Below, piece by piece: positions 44,664 to 56,469 of a stretch of 64,000 nucleotides of DNA. Location of the stretch: assembly GCA_019454045.1 (NCBI GenBank), contig SKCR01041558.1:45704-109703 (forward strand), read 5' to 3'. The notes beneath the pieces are model-generated. The model did not search any database. It was not told where the DNA came from and worked only from the letters and a program-made list of their open reading frames with translations. Numbering within the stretch: the stretch's first letter is position 1; each line of letters begins with the position of its first letter. The DNA is from Zanthoxylum bungeanum. Taxonomy: Eukaryota > Streptophyta > Magnoliopsida > Sapindales > Rutaceae. Made by a program: the position numbers and the translations under genes.

Positions 44664-45514
44664 ATTGAACAACACCATTTGATTTATAGAACATTGCATC
44701 TATATCCATTCGAGAATAGTAATATAAGGGAAGCTTAAAAGAAATTATTAAAGGTTCAGAAGTGCACCTCTTTAATTATGTGGGACCACACAGTTGCTGC
44801 GCTTCTTTGGTCTCGTTGAATGTATAAGAAGAACAATTTTAATGAGCAAAAGGTCACTGTTAACTGGAGAGAAATGAGAGTAATAACAATGAATCGCAGA
44901 AGAAGGGAAAATCTATAATACAAGGAAAATATCAAATCATCCGTACAACAATCCAATAATTTATTGTCACGTATGTTAAAATATTAAAAAACAATTAAAA
45001 AATTGGATATTAAATCATACATGTCATTTACTAATTTATTAATGATACCACATCATCCATACTAACATTGCACCAAAAAATTACTCATGAGAATTAGACT
45101 TAGCACGCATGCACCCCTTTTTCCATGGATAAAGGGTAATTATCATCCGTTTGCTGGAAATTAATTTAAAATAAAAATATATATGAGATTTTGAAAATTT
45201 TTGTTTATTCACTCAAATTATGAAAAATGGACATTTCAGAGTTTATACTCAAGTTATTTGTCTTTTTTTCTTTTTGTAAAATTTCATTTTTCATAATTAA
45301 TTTGAATATAAAATATCCGCGATTGCTAGTTTTGGATGTAATATGTCATTTTTTTCATTATTTGGAGTGAATTGATGAAATTTTTAGAAAATCTGATGTA
45401 TTTTGAGAGTTTAACTTAACTTTTGGTGGATATGATAATTTCCCATGAATAAATTAATATTTTGAAATTTAGGGCCATGCAGTGTGATGCAAGAAACGAA
45501 TCATGCAAATTATT
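44664..45514. other. RIP upstream/intergenic DNA
   Basis: AT-rich; no gene or mobile-element end that I can support. It would include the distal RIP promoter. Confidence 0.5.
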
Positions 45515-45634
45515 ACTTTATAAAAGAGATGCCCAATAATATGAAAATGAACGGACTTGTGCCACTTGCCAATAATACAAAATGGTATTGTTCCACACTT
45601 GACACTTCCACTTTGAGAATAATTACGTGTTCTT
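45515..45634. repeat. remnant of the ~230 bp host unit
   Basis: TTTATAAAAGAGATGCCCAA...TTGTTCCACACTT matches the start of the units at 9430, 18652 and 36571. It is cut by the Sirevirus-like LTR at 45635. Confidence 0.65.
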
Positions 45635-46640
45635 TGTTAGTTCCATTTTTATTAGTAATGTCAGTAATAAAACAAATTCAATTGAGTTGTAATCAGTTTG
45701 AAGATTTAGGAGTAATTGGACGAGTATTTGCAGACTTGCGTGAAGATATCGGATATGCTTGAAGATATCAGATATGCGTTAGTGCTGCATTCATGTTTGT
45801 GTTCGAACGAGTGACGTTCGTGTCACGTTCGTGTTTGGGTTCGAACGAAATTTGGCAGTAGGTTACCGTGTGTAGTGCATTCATCTTTCCGTGTGAACGA
45901 AGCCTTCTAGTGTGTTTACGTTCGAGACTACGTTCGAATGATCAGTTTATGAAACAATGAACGTTCTTCTTACGTTCGATGAGTGTTTGAACGAAATTAT
46001 TGACTAGGTTATTTTAGACACGTTTTTTTAGCCAGTTTTGCACAATGAAATGTCTATTTTTTATCATCGGTTGGAATCATATTATTCAGAGCTTAGAAAA
46101 CTTATTGTTTCAACCATCTTGTTAAATCACCTTGAAGACTTCAATGTTTTCCTGACTTCTTTATTTTAGTGAGATAGAGCTTTGACATACCATAAATATA
46201 GAAACATAACCATAATCCAATTTCCCAAGCTTTCAGAGTTCTTTAGAAGGAAGATTGGTAGTCAGAGTTCCGGCGTCGCGAGTTCGCAAGGTTGATATAC
46301 TTAGAGACTTAAGAGGTTCTGAAGAATGCCGCTTGGTGCGGGCTCAAGAGTTCTTCGAGTTATTACAGTCTAGAGGTATTCGAGTCGGTGAATTTATCAC
46401 CATAGGTCACAGACCATCACTATAAGTTTTTCTCACTATAGTGGAGATTCGGCTGGTAGCTTTATACCCGAAGTGGTTTTTTACTCGCATGAGTTTTCCA
46501 CTTCAACAATAAAATCTTTGTGCTTATTATTCTGTTGTTTTTTTTATTGATTGATTCATATTGTTTAGACTTAAGGGTGCATGTTTTTTTAATTCATAGA
46601 AATAATAATTATTACTTGTCTTAAATATTGTGTTTATTCC
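45635..46640 (+). repeat. 5' LTR of Sirevirus-like element
   Basis: About 1 kb, right limit approximate. The region 45780..45990 is rich in GTTCGAACGA and ACGTTCG words shared with the 3' LTR (52060..52260). Confidence 0.75.
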
Positions 46641-46714
46641 GCATAGGGTCAGAACCTTAGGTAATCTTCGAATTTTCAGTCAGAGTCTGACCACGATCCT
46701 TGATTCGTTTAGCT

Positions 46715-48527
46715 ATGGAAAGAAGTCAACCCTTAAATTGTCCCATGTTATTTAATGGGACTGAGTTATTGTATTAGAAGGTTAGCATAAGAGTGTTCCT
46801 TAAGTCCTTAGATGAAAGGGTCTCGATATCAGTAGAGCACAGGTGGAAACCTCTCGTGGTTATAGTTTATAGGGTCTCTTCACGTAAAGATAAACTAACT
46901 GGGAACAATAAGGAGTTTGATGATAGCAATAGCAATAGTAAAGCGATTAATGTCATTCATGCTGCTGTTTGCTCCACAAAGTTTATGAGAATTTCTATGT
47001 GTGAGATAGCCAAGGATGTATATGGCATCCTTTAGACTGTTCTTGAAGGCACATTGTCCGTTAAAAATAATAGACTCCAAGAGCTTGCTACTAGGTTTGA
47101 AGTCGCTAGAATGAAAGATGATGAAACATTTGATGACTTTTACACTAAGATTAACGATATCGTTAACTCCAACTTTAACCTAGGCGAGATTATTCCTATG
47201 AATATGATAGTTAGGAAAATCCTTAGATCCCTACTTGAACGATTTTTTACCGAAGATCACAACCATCGAGGAAAGTAATGACTTAGATCACCTTAAACTA
47301 TAAGACCTCATAGTAAAACTTCAGGTTTATGAAATAAAATTTTTTGGATATAGAAAGCCCAAGACCATAGAAATGAATACTGCAAAGGATGTTGGTCATG
47401 ATTCGTCAAGTGATGATAAAAGTGATACTCTAACAAATGCTGACTTGGCCATGTTTGCTAAAAAGTTTAAGAAATTTCTTAAGATGAAGAAGAGTGGTCG
47501 TATCAGTGATAGCGATAGAGATGACAAACTTAGATAGAATAGTCATAGTAGAAGGGAGACTAGAGAGGACAAAGATAGAAAACCTTGAGCTATCCAATGC
47601 GATGAATGTGAAGGGTTTGGGCATATAAGATCTGAATGTCCCACATACCTAAAATCTAAGGGCAAGAAGTTATGGCAGCCTCACTTAGTGATCCAAAAGA
47701 TGGTTATCCTTTATATGAGTTTCCTAAGGATAAGAGCAATTTTATTGCATTTACTGCTAGTGTGATACGTGAGAGAGATGATACTGTTTGTGATGTAGAT
47801 GTTGTCTCATAATTCTCTCACGATGAGTCCATAGATGAAGATAAACTTCAAGTAGCTTACACGAAACTATTTAATGAGAGCCTAGCTATCAAGAAGATAA
47901 ACATTGAGGTCAATAAGAGGGTGAAATAAGTGAAATTAGAAAAGAATGAAGTTAAAGCCAAGCTTGACAAAAGCCTTAGTATTGTTTATGACCTTGAGGA
48001 GAGGAATAAAAAACTAGTTGATATAGTAAAATATCTAGAAATAGAACTTGAGAATGATAGAACCCATATATCTGCATTTTCTAGTGAGATTGAGAAACTA
48101 TACCGCATATTAGAGATTAGCGTTGAGTCAAAATGTGATAAGATGTCATCGTCTAAAACTGTACGTATCCCTCTTAGACTTGACTTAGGAAAGACCTGTT
48201 GATGAGCGTCCTATGATCCCCCATGTTGTTCCTCTTTTATGATCCAATCTCAATATAAAGTTATGGTGGATAAATCTCATTCACGTCTGAGGTTTGTGCC
48301 TGTTTTCCATCACTGTGGGAAGGCATGACATTTAGGCCTAAGTGTTACATGTTGCACAAATAAAGAAAAAGCCTAAGAGTGATTCACCTAGATTTGATTA
48401 TTCGAACCTAGTTCATCAAGTTTCTGTGTTAGCTAAACATACGGAATTCATTAGCGAGAAACTTGCACTACTGACAAGGAGTTCTAAAGTGAAGGAGAAT
48501 CCTAAGAAATTTTTGGTGAGGAAGTGA
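46715..48527 (+). pseudogene. Sirevirus-type gag, decayed
   Basis: Starts MERSQPLNCPMLFNGTELLY, then an in-frame TAG where Trp is expected, then RVFLKSLDERVSISVEHRWK, which is the Sirevirus Gag opening. Later parts are LQELATRFEVARMKDDETFD and a CCHC zinc knuckle at 47598..47639 (CDECEGFGHIRSEC). A long charged coiled-coil at 47930..48130 (LEKNEVKAKLDKSLSIV) is typical of the extended Sirevirus Gag. Several stops replace Trp or Gln codons. Not functional. Confidence 0.85.
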
Positions 48528-48529
48528 GA

Positions 48530-49864
48530 TGACTTCCAATCAACTTCTGAATGCCTTGATCCTAACAAATATGATGAAAGTGTACTTCGGTATACCTCTT
48601 CTTAGATGTTACATTCATGTTTCCATATTACATGTGTGTGTGCGTGTGTTTTATGTGTTTGCACGACAATATTTTTTTATTTTCACTATATGTGGGTGTG
48701 TATTTTATTTTGTTATATTTCCCTTGATATATAGGATGAAAACCCGAGCATAATTTCATTATCGATTTCGAATGGACAGCAGTATGATCTGCACTCGGGA
48801 ATACAACTCCACATACCATTGGATAATGACATGTCATGTTGTGTGTTCTCTTGTTTTATGTTGAAACAAAAATACATAAAAAAAAATATAAAATGAAAAA
48901 GACTAAAAAGATTTCCTGGCTTGAGAAGCATGTAAAAACATGTGTATGTGGTCCCTATATGTAGGATATATGTTTATACATGTGTAATATGCTTTAATTT
49001 TTCTTGATGTTCTATATGCATGAGTGTGTGTGATGAAAACCCTTAGTATATCTTGTGCTTGTATTTCTCATACATGTTTTTATGTCTTGGACTTGGTCGC
49101 ATGTATGAGTTTTTGGACTGGCAGTCTAATCTTTGTCATACTTAGATCACTAAATAGTGTGACCTTTAACTAGATGACCTTATGCTATGCTATCCCTATT
49201 TAAAAATAAAAGAAAGAAAATAAATTAAATGAATCTTAAGTGCAGAAGAGCCAAATGGCCAAATTTGAAAGATAAGTTTCAAAACCCTCACTGGAAAACT
49301 TTTACTTAAGAGCTCATATTTAGGGGGAGAATATTATACCATACAACCAATGTTGTTTATTTTCAGGTCCTAGAGGCGCTGGGTTTGACTACTTATTTTG
49401 TGTACTTGGTGTGACATGAGATGAGATTTCTTTAGCTGTGTCCCGCTCATTAAATAAGGTCTTAAGCCTTGACTCGTTGCAAACTTATTTTTTTACACAA
49501 GTGCTTACTATGCTTTGGTGTTTACATCATATGCATGTGTGTATTATTTAGCATGATCAAATGTAGTGCATATTATTTCATGTCATAAACAGCTGAGTAC
49601 TGCCCAGTTATCATTGTACTTACTTAAAGTGATGTTTTTAGTCATTTTTTTACTTATTTTTTTATATTTCTTCTTAACTCATTGATGTTTGTGTGTGCAT
49701 TTCATGTCATTACATATTGCATTGTATAATTATGAGTTTTTTTTTATTTACTTCCCATTTGTTCATTTTATGAACTAAATTATATTGTTAGTAAGGGGGA
49801 GTAAGTTAGGTTTATAAGTAACTTGTTTGTCTACTTTTTGATCTCTTGCATAATGTTTGATTAC
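48530..49864 (+). other. non-coding internal region of Sirevirus-like element
   Basis: No copia pol domain. 48730..48836 carries a conserved block (AAAACCCGAGCATAA..., CGAATGGACAGCAGTATGATCTG...CTCGGGAATACAACTCCAC-like) that recurs at 62587..62680 and 63857..63914. Confidence 0.6.
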
Positions 49865-51555
49865 TGATGAGTGGAAAATATATCAATATTTACCGCCCAT
49901 TTTACTTAATATTTTGTAAAACTTCTCGAGTTTTATGAACATTTTAATGTGTTTATGTTTATTTTGGAGATAAATAAAATATCGGGACTCACTGGAATCA
50001 AATCGGGGCTAAAACGATGAAAAACAGATGAAAAATGGCAAAATAAAAATTTTACTTCGCGTCGCGATGCCCAACCCTCAACGCGTCGTGACGCTGGGCC
50101 AATAATTCAGCTACCGACACACGTCATTACTTGCGTCATCACTGTAACACGCGTCACGACGCCTAAGTCTGTTTACGTCGCGACGATGAAACAATAATGC
50201 AGCTGCCATTTAGTGTAGCATGCGTCGTGACGTAAAAGACTTGGCGCGTCGTGACGCGAGCCATTTTTGGAGCCTATAAATAGAGGCTGAAATCAGTTGA
50301 ATTTCTTCATACTTTCTTCTGGGGAATTTCTTTAGAATACTAAGAAGAAGGAGTATCTTGTTTGTTTATTTTCAGCTTTCTTATATTTTCTTTTTTATTT
50401 TAGTAATAAAACTTTATTTGTTTTACTTAAAGCATAAGTAGGTAACTTCTTTCTGCTGGGGTGAAAGGTGAAACTTTTATTATGATAAATTTGATTAATC
50501 TCCCTTATTTTATAATATATAAATTATCTTAAAATCTGACTTAATTGGATACAGCCTTTATGGTCGGTTGGACTTAGTTAAATTAATTTTAACCTGACTT
50601 AATTAGATACCGCCTTTATGGTCACTTGTAATTAATTAAAACTTGACTTAATTGGATACCGCCTATATGGTCGGTTGGTAATATAATACAAATTTATATA
50701 TTATAAAAAGGGGAATTCTAGATTTGAAATATTAAAAGTGGATCCTCTAACCCCCAACATTTTATTTCATTATTTTATTTCAAATTTTTAGTTTTCAACT
50801 TGTTTTATTATATTTTATTTTATTTGTCTTTAGTAGTCATAGGTATGTATTGTAACTAAATACAATATCTAGGGTTGTGATGAATTCCAATATCAATGGT
50901 TTTATAAGTTGATTTATCTTATGTCTTGTATGACATTGTGATTTATTTATTGAGTCTTAAACTTAATGATTCTTGTTAATTGGCCACTAATAAGATTGAT
51001 TTGGTAAACTTAAAATGAACTTGACGAAGGGATTTTAGGTTTCATCCTTATACTCAATAGCTCATGATCTCACCTTAGAGATTTCCTTCCAGGATAGACT
51101 TATACCTGTCGGGCGTGGGTAGCCATAATTGGAACTTAATCTTAATGAATTCAGAGTTTCTTGGTTAACATAGACATATAGTTAATTAGGTTACTTTGGG
51201 TGTTTGCATTTGACCATCGACAGAGGCTTTTGCATATCTTCGTGTTCCAGGTTAATAAACTGATATATTACACAAACATAAGACAATCACTTCATCTTTA
51301 GAAGAATATTGGAAGGATTCACAACCCTAGATAGTTTCATAATATTGATTACTTTTTAGAATTTACTTTTGTATTGCTTTAATTACTTGTCTTTAGTTAA
51401 AATCACCAACCAAACAACAATAAATTTTTAGATACTTGTAGAAATTTAACTTCAATAAATTAATAGCATAGGTATTAAGTCACTGTGGGATCGATACATT
51501 TTATACTACTTGAGTGATACGTGCGCTTGCGTTATGTGTGTGATTTCACCGATCA
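49865..51555 (+). mobile_element. solo LTR nested in Sirevirus-like element
   Basis: 1691 bp from TGATGAGTGG to CCGATCA, with a perfect 5 bp TSD ATTAC on both sides (49860..49864 and 51556..51560). It contains a cluster of GCGTCGCGACGC-like words at 50060..50260. Three imperfect ~61 bp tandem units with GACTTAATTGGATACCGCC and TATGGTCGGTTG lie at 50528..50690. Relatives are at 56016..56247, 59827..61114 and 63915..64000. I cannot assign the parent family. Confidence 0.9.
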
Positions 51556-51560
51556 ATTAC

Positions 51561-51931
51561 CCATTGTCATTTCATGACAAAAAGAGAGAGTAGAATATCC
51601 GTTTTTTGATATCTTCTTTTAAGGGGGAGTATGATATCTACCTTTACATGCATGAGATTAGTATTTCGTTAGATTATTATTTCATTTTATTTTCTCTTTA
51701 TATTCCTTTTGCTTTTCACGGTATCTTATTATTTTTGGATATTTCAGGTGAGCAAAATTAGTAGCTGTGGTGGTGTTCGACTTGAAGACTATTTGTTTAG
51801 GTATAATATCGAGTCATATCATAATAAGTCACTGTCTTGATGGTTGGCAATTGATTATTTTATTTTTGTATCTTTTACCATAGTCTTTGTATTAAGTACT
51901 GGTTTTGTCATGGAATGCTAAAAGGGGAGAT
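51561..51931 (+). other. 3' internal region of Sirevirus-like element
   Basis: No coding frame; it includes TTTTAAGGGGGAGTATGATATC near 51620 and the true polypurine tract AAAAGGGGAGAT ending at 51931. Confidence 0.65.
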
Positions 51932-52742
51932 TGTTAGTTGTATTTTTATTGGCAATGTCTGTAACAAAACAAGTTCAATTGAGTTGTAATGAGTCTTAAA
52001 GATCTCAGAGCAATTGGATGAGTATTTACTGATTTGCATGAAGATATCAAATATTCGTTAGTGTTGCGTTCGTATTTGCATTCGAATGAGTGGCGTTCGT
52101 GTCACGTTCGTATTTGGGTTCGAACAAACATTGGAAGTAGGTTACCGTTGTAGTGCATTCATCTTTCCATGCAAACAAAACCTTCCAATATCTTTGTGTT
52201 TGAGGTGCGTTCGAAAGCGTTTACGGAACAATGCGTGTTCGTCTTGCATTCGATGAGTGTTCGAATGAAATTACGAGACTGATTTATTTTGGAGGTCGAT
52301 CGCCTATTTATAGTAGGGCGTTCCAGCAACTGGAAGAGAGCTAAAAAGTACTCAATGAGTAGAGCTCGGCCGACATCTAGTTCTAGCCATATCGATAGCC
52401 AATCGTTTTCATTCATTCTCGGAGCGTTTTTTAGCCAATTTTGCATAAGGAAAAACCTATCTTTACCCTACCTATATAAACAAACATAGAGCCACCTTAC
52501 CTTCGGTTGGAATGATATTATTCAAAGCTTAAAAAAATTATTGTTTCAACCTTCTTGTTAAATCACCCTGAAGACTTCATTATTTTCATATCTTCTTTAT
52601 TTTGGTGAGAGTGAGCTTTGACTTACCATCAACACAGAAACATAACCTTAACCCAATTTCCTAAGCATTCAGAGTCCTTTAGGAGGAAGATTGGTAGTTG
52701 GAATTCCATCATCGCGAGTTCGCAAGGTTGATCCACTCAGAG
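51932..52742 (+). repeat. 3' LTR of Sirevirus-like element (truncated)
   Basis: Matches the first ~700 to 800 bp of 45635..46640, ending at GTTCGCAAGGTTGAT near 52735. Confidence 0.78.
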
Positions 52743-53150
52743 CTCGGATTTGGTCTGTGATTTCGCTGCTTTTCTAATGGCATAGTTGGCCATATCATCA
52801 TCATCTAACATAAGAGTTTCTTCAATTGTCCTATGTTCCAGCCCCTTTTGTCTCCTCTCACTAGTTTCGGCTCCCGCTATTTGAAGCACCACTTGGATTT
52901 CCGCCAAGTTGGTGACGACATTGGTTAAACTTTGTAATTTTTCTGCTATCTTGTTCACTGTTGACTCCAATTGATCCATACGGGCATTGTCACTATGGGT
53001 GCTATTACTACTTGCAATGTCCAAATCTGATATTTGCTTCTTGATGAGTCTAGCTTGTTCCCTAACCCACTGTGCCACTATGATGGCTGCATCATAAAAT
53101 ATTAGTATGATGCATGTATGCATGCAATGCATGAGATGCATGAAATGCAT
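52737..53150 (-). CDS. hypothetical coiled-coil open frame
   Basis: A 137-codon frame with a His/Met-rich start that is probably non-coding, then a hydrophilic helical stretch (VAQWVREQARLIKKQISDLD, MDQLESTVNKIAEKLQSLTN). It looks like a retroelement gag fragment or a coiled-coil remnant; I recognise no family. It abuts the break in the Sirevirus 3' LTR. Confidence 0.3.
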   Translation of the reverse strand: MHFMHLMHCMHTCIILIFYDAAIIVAQWVREQARLIKKQISDLDIASSNSTHSDNARMDQLESTVNKIAEKLQSLTNVVTNLAEIQVVLQIAGAETSERRQKGLEHRTIEETLMLDDDDMANYAIRKAAKSQTKSEL

Positions 53151-53822
53151 TGTGTGCTAAAACATTAGCTTATACCCCTCCAACGTTTTTGCTCTCACAC
53201 ACATGGTAAGTCTAATATCTTCCCTAGGTATGGGTTTACTCGTGCACTAACGGGGGATACATAAGTTCATTCTCTCATATGCTAAAAGTAAACATTAGTT
53301 ACCCTGATACCGTTCCATCATAAAAAGATAAATGTCGCCCATTTACGTAATGACTACACCTAATATTGGGATCTTTCCATTGAATAAGAATGACGAATTG
53401 GACCTTTAGTAACATTGGTTATTTTTAGGATGGGCTTAGAAATGTTTAAGAACATCCAAATGAGCAAAACAAGGCGTGCCCTTTGTGGATGAAAACCAGT
53501 GTGAGTATCAGACTCATGTTTTGCACTTTTGGATTCTAACAAAACATTTTTAGGCCCAATGAGGTTTGCATACAAGGTGTCCCGTTGATATTTCGAAGTA
53601 TTTGGCCCAATTATCATGAGATGTGAACTTATACTAGTTGAAAAGGCCCAACAAGTTTTATATCTCATGGCAAGAGTTCAAATGGCTTCAAATGATTGGG
53701 GACCCAAACCAAAGCATAAGAGAGGCTCCTATAGGATAAAATATTTGGGCTTTTTATGTGGGCTCATAAGGGTATGGCTTAGGCTTTTATCAGTGAATGG
53801 TTGCTCTTTTTTACACCTAAGG
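53151..53822. other. non-coding DNA
   Basis: No gene or element end that I can support between the coiled-coil frame and the Angela-like LTR. Confidence 0.45.
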
Positions 53823-56441
53823 TGTTTGGGTTTTATAGGGAATTACCGGGTTAGCGCAGCGGAACGCGGAAAATCAAAATTTTTCCGATTTCAAAAATTT
53901 TTCGTAGATCAATTAAATAAACTTATTGATTTAATTATCCAATACTTAAAATCTGAAATTTTAACCCAAGAAATCAAATTTCCTATAATTGTCGAATTAC
54001 CTCCAAATTTTGCAATTTGTTCATTTTGGTCCTTAAATTGTCAAATGCATATTAATGGATTCCAAATCAATCCTAAAATGATTTATACATGTCTAAAACA
54101 TGAAAATACAATTTGCAATAAAAAATTCCCAATTTGTCTGAAATTGCCGAACAGTCCCAATAATTTCCAAGATTTGTAATTTGGTCATTTTTAGTTCAAA
54201 ACATGTCAAGATCAAATCCAATCAATCCCAAATTTAATATACATCATATATACCTCAAATTACATCACATATATGAAAATCCCGAAATTTGGAAAGGGTT
54301 ATGAACCCTAATTTTACAATTTCCATAAATTGACAAATTAAACCAAATTAAACAAATTCAACACTTTAATCCAATCTTTACCAAACAAGTCTCACCACCA
54401 TGAAACAACTCAAGAAAAATTCTAGGTCATCTATGAGTGGCTAAGAAACTCTAGAATGACAACATACATTAAGGAGTAGAATGCTTAAAGAATGCTAATG
54501 AACTAATTTCATGCAATCTTTGTTAACATACATGCTACAAGTTCACAACTATTTAAATTACATACTTAAGGAGTAGAGAAAATTCTAAGTCTCACAAATT
54601 GAAGCCTAAACACATGGAAACAATTTCCTAGTTGAAGGAAGTTGGAAATTACATACAAAATTCAAGGATTTGCTTGATTTCCTTCCTTTGTTCTTTTTGT
54701 TTTCTCTCAACCTTACTTTGTAATTCTAATTTGCAACTTTTGTAATCAAAGAAATTTGAAACAAAAATTTTTTTATATTTTTCCCTTATTGCCGAAAATA
54801 ACAAGAATAATAATAATAAGATTTTATTTCAATTTGTTTCATTTTAATTGGAAAAAGTTTACTTTAATAAATGGTAACATTTATCTTATATAAAATAAAC
54901 TTACAAATGGACCTATAGAAAAATGCCATTCCTAAAGCTAATCATGGTAAAGATATTTGTTTTTAAATTAATTTAATTATTTAACAATTAAATAAATTAA
55001 AAAAATTAAATATAAATATCATAAATATATGTATTATATTTACATTAAATATCTCAAATACATATATTAATGATATATGTCAAATCTCATAATTTGACAA
55101 TTAATTAATGTGTATTTATTAATATCAAATATTAAATATAAATACATATTAATTAGGAATGACCATTAGGTCCCTATCGCATGTATTTTTCGTTTAACTG
55201 TTAAACGAGTTATAAATAATTAGTATTATTCATAAAAGTTTCCCTAGTGCTATACGAGTATATTTCATTAGTGAGACTCTTTAGGTTCAGGCATATCCAT
55301 CATGGAATCTAATTTCGTGTCCATAATCTACCCACCCGTAAATTATGATAAACACATATAAACTCTCTGAACCATACAGGTCAAGGTCACAGCATACGTA
55401 TAATCCTTCCATCACAAGTATCCGGATTATTCCAGAGATATAGATATAATCGTCAAATCTCTATAGATATAATCACGTCGACGTTTCTATTAGCAATCCC
55501 TTAATAACACTTAGAACTAATATCTACAGTGTACCACGGGCTCATGTATTTAACAGATTGCTAATTCCAAATTGAATACCTATGCTCTGTACACAGAACA
55601 GACAAATCATTTCTTGATACACACAGAATCTCCTGAGCATCAGTCCACACCCAATGAACAGACGGAGTTATGATCTTAATAGATCAGTGAAGTGACTGAC
55701 ATCTAAGTGTGGAGACTAACTCATATATGCACAATGGTATCTCAAGTCAAAGAATCACTATGTTCACTCAACCCGAGAAGATTCTTATTGATGTTGGTGT
55801 ATCATCCATTAAGAATCTTCAGTGAGTCATTCAATGTTTATCTGCTATAAACACCTACACGTCTATACGAGTCTCAAGACTAATGATTCATTGAGAAACC
55901 ATCAGAATTCAAGATTTCAATATACAACATGTACCAGTCTCAACGGGTTTACTTTACTGAACAAGTAGTGTAAACCTTGACAAGAACTATCTAAGAATAA
56001 CAATGTCATGATACATGATAAGAGGAAAATATATCAATATTTACCACCATTTTTACTTAATATTTTGTATAGTTTCTTGAGTTTTGTGAATATTTTGATA
56101 TGTTTTTTGCACTTTGTAGATAAAAATGTTTCAGGACTCACTGGAATCAAACATGGGCCAAAACAGCAAAAAACGGATAAAAAGGACAAAATTGTCATTT
56201 TCGCGTCGCGACACGCACACCTTCTACGTCACGACGTGCTGCAATTAATACAACTCAATGTCAGTTGTGACGCTTTTGCAACAGTATTATAACTAATGAT
56301 TCTAAGGTCTGTTACATATTTACCATATATAAGAGGATGTTATATAAAAGAAACTGTTTATTTTATTCATAATAAAATATTACATTAGTATTTACAGGGA
56401 AATACATAATAAAATTGGCGCTCAGAGCACCAACCCTACCA
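53823..56441 (-). repeat. 3' LTR of Angela-like copy 2
   Basis: Diverged partner of 6681..9084 (shares GCGCAGCGGAA, TCAACGGGTTTACT and GCGCTCAGAGCACCAACCC). It is interrupted at 56016..56252 by an LTR fragment. Confidence 0.87.
56016..56247 (+). mobile_element. fragment of the 49865-type LTR
   Basis: Starts TGATAAGAGGAAAATATATC like the solo LTR start and stops after 232 bp, at the GCGTCGCGAC cluster. ATACA occurs on both sides (56011..56015 and 56248..56252), as for a TSD around an internally deleted copy. Confidence 0.75.
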
Positions 56442-56469
56442 AAATTTCCCATTTGCTCTAGTGCCAATA

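Larger units (their letters stand above)
45635..52742 (+). mobile_element. Sirevirus-like copia element with gag but no recognisable pol
   Basis: Plus strand. The 5' LTR begins TGTTAGTT at 45635 and ends near 46640; the 3' LTR begins at 51932 after the polypurine tract AAAAGGGGAGAT and is truncated near 52742. Gag remnants are clearly Sirevirus-type. No protease, integrase or RT wording is found between 48530 and 51931, where a solo LTR is nested. The primer site near 46645 is decayed (GGTCAGAACC). Confidence 0.8.

Noticed and set aside
53616..54179. 187-codon plus-strand open frame
   Set aside because: It crosses the boundary of the Angela-like LTR at 53823 and has no recognisable domain, so it is chance reading.
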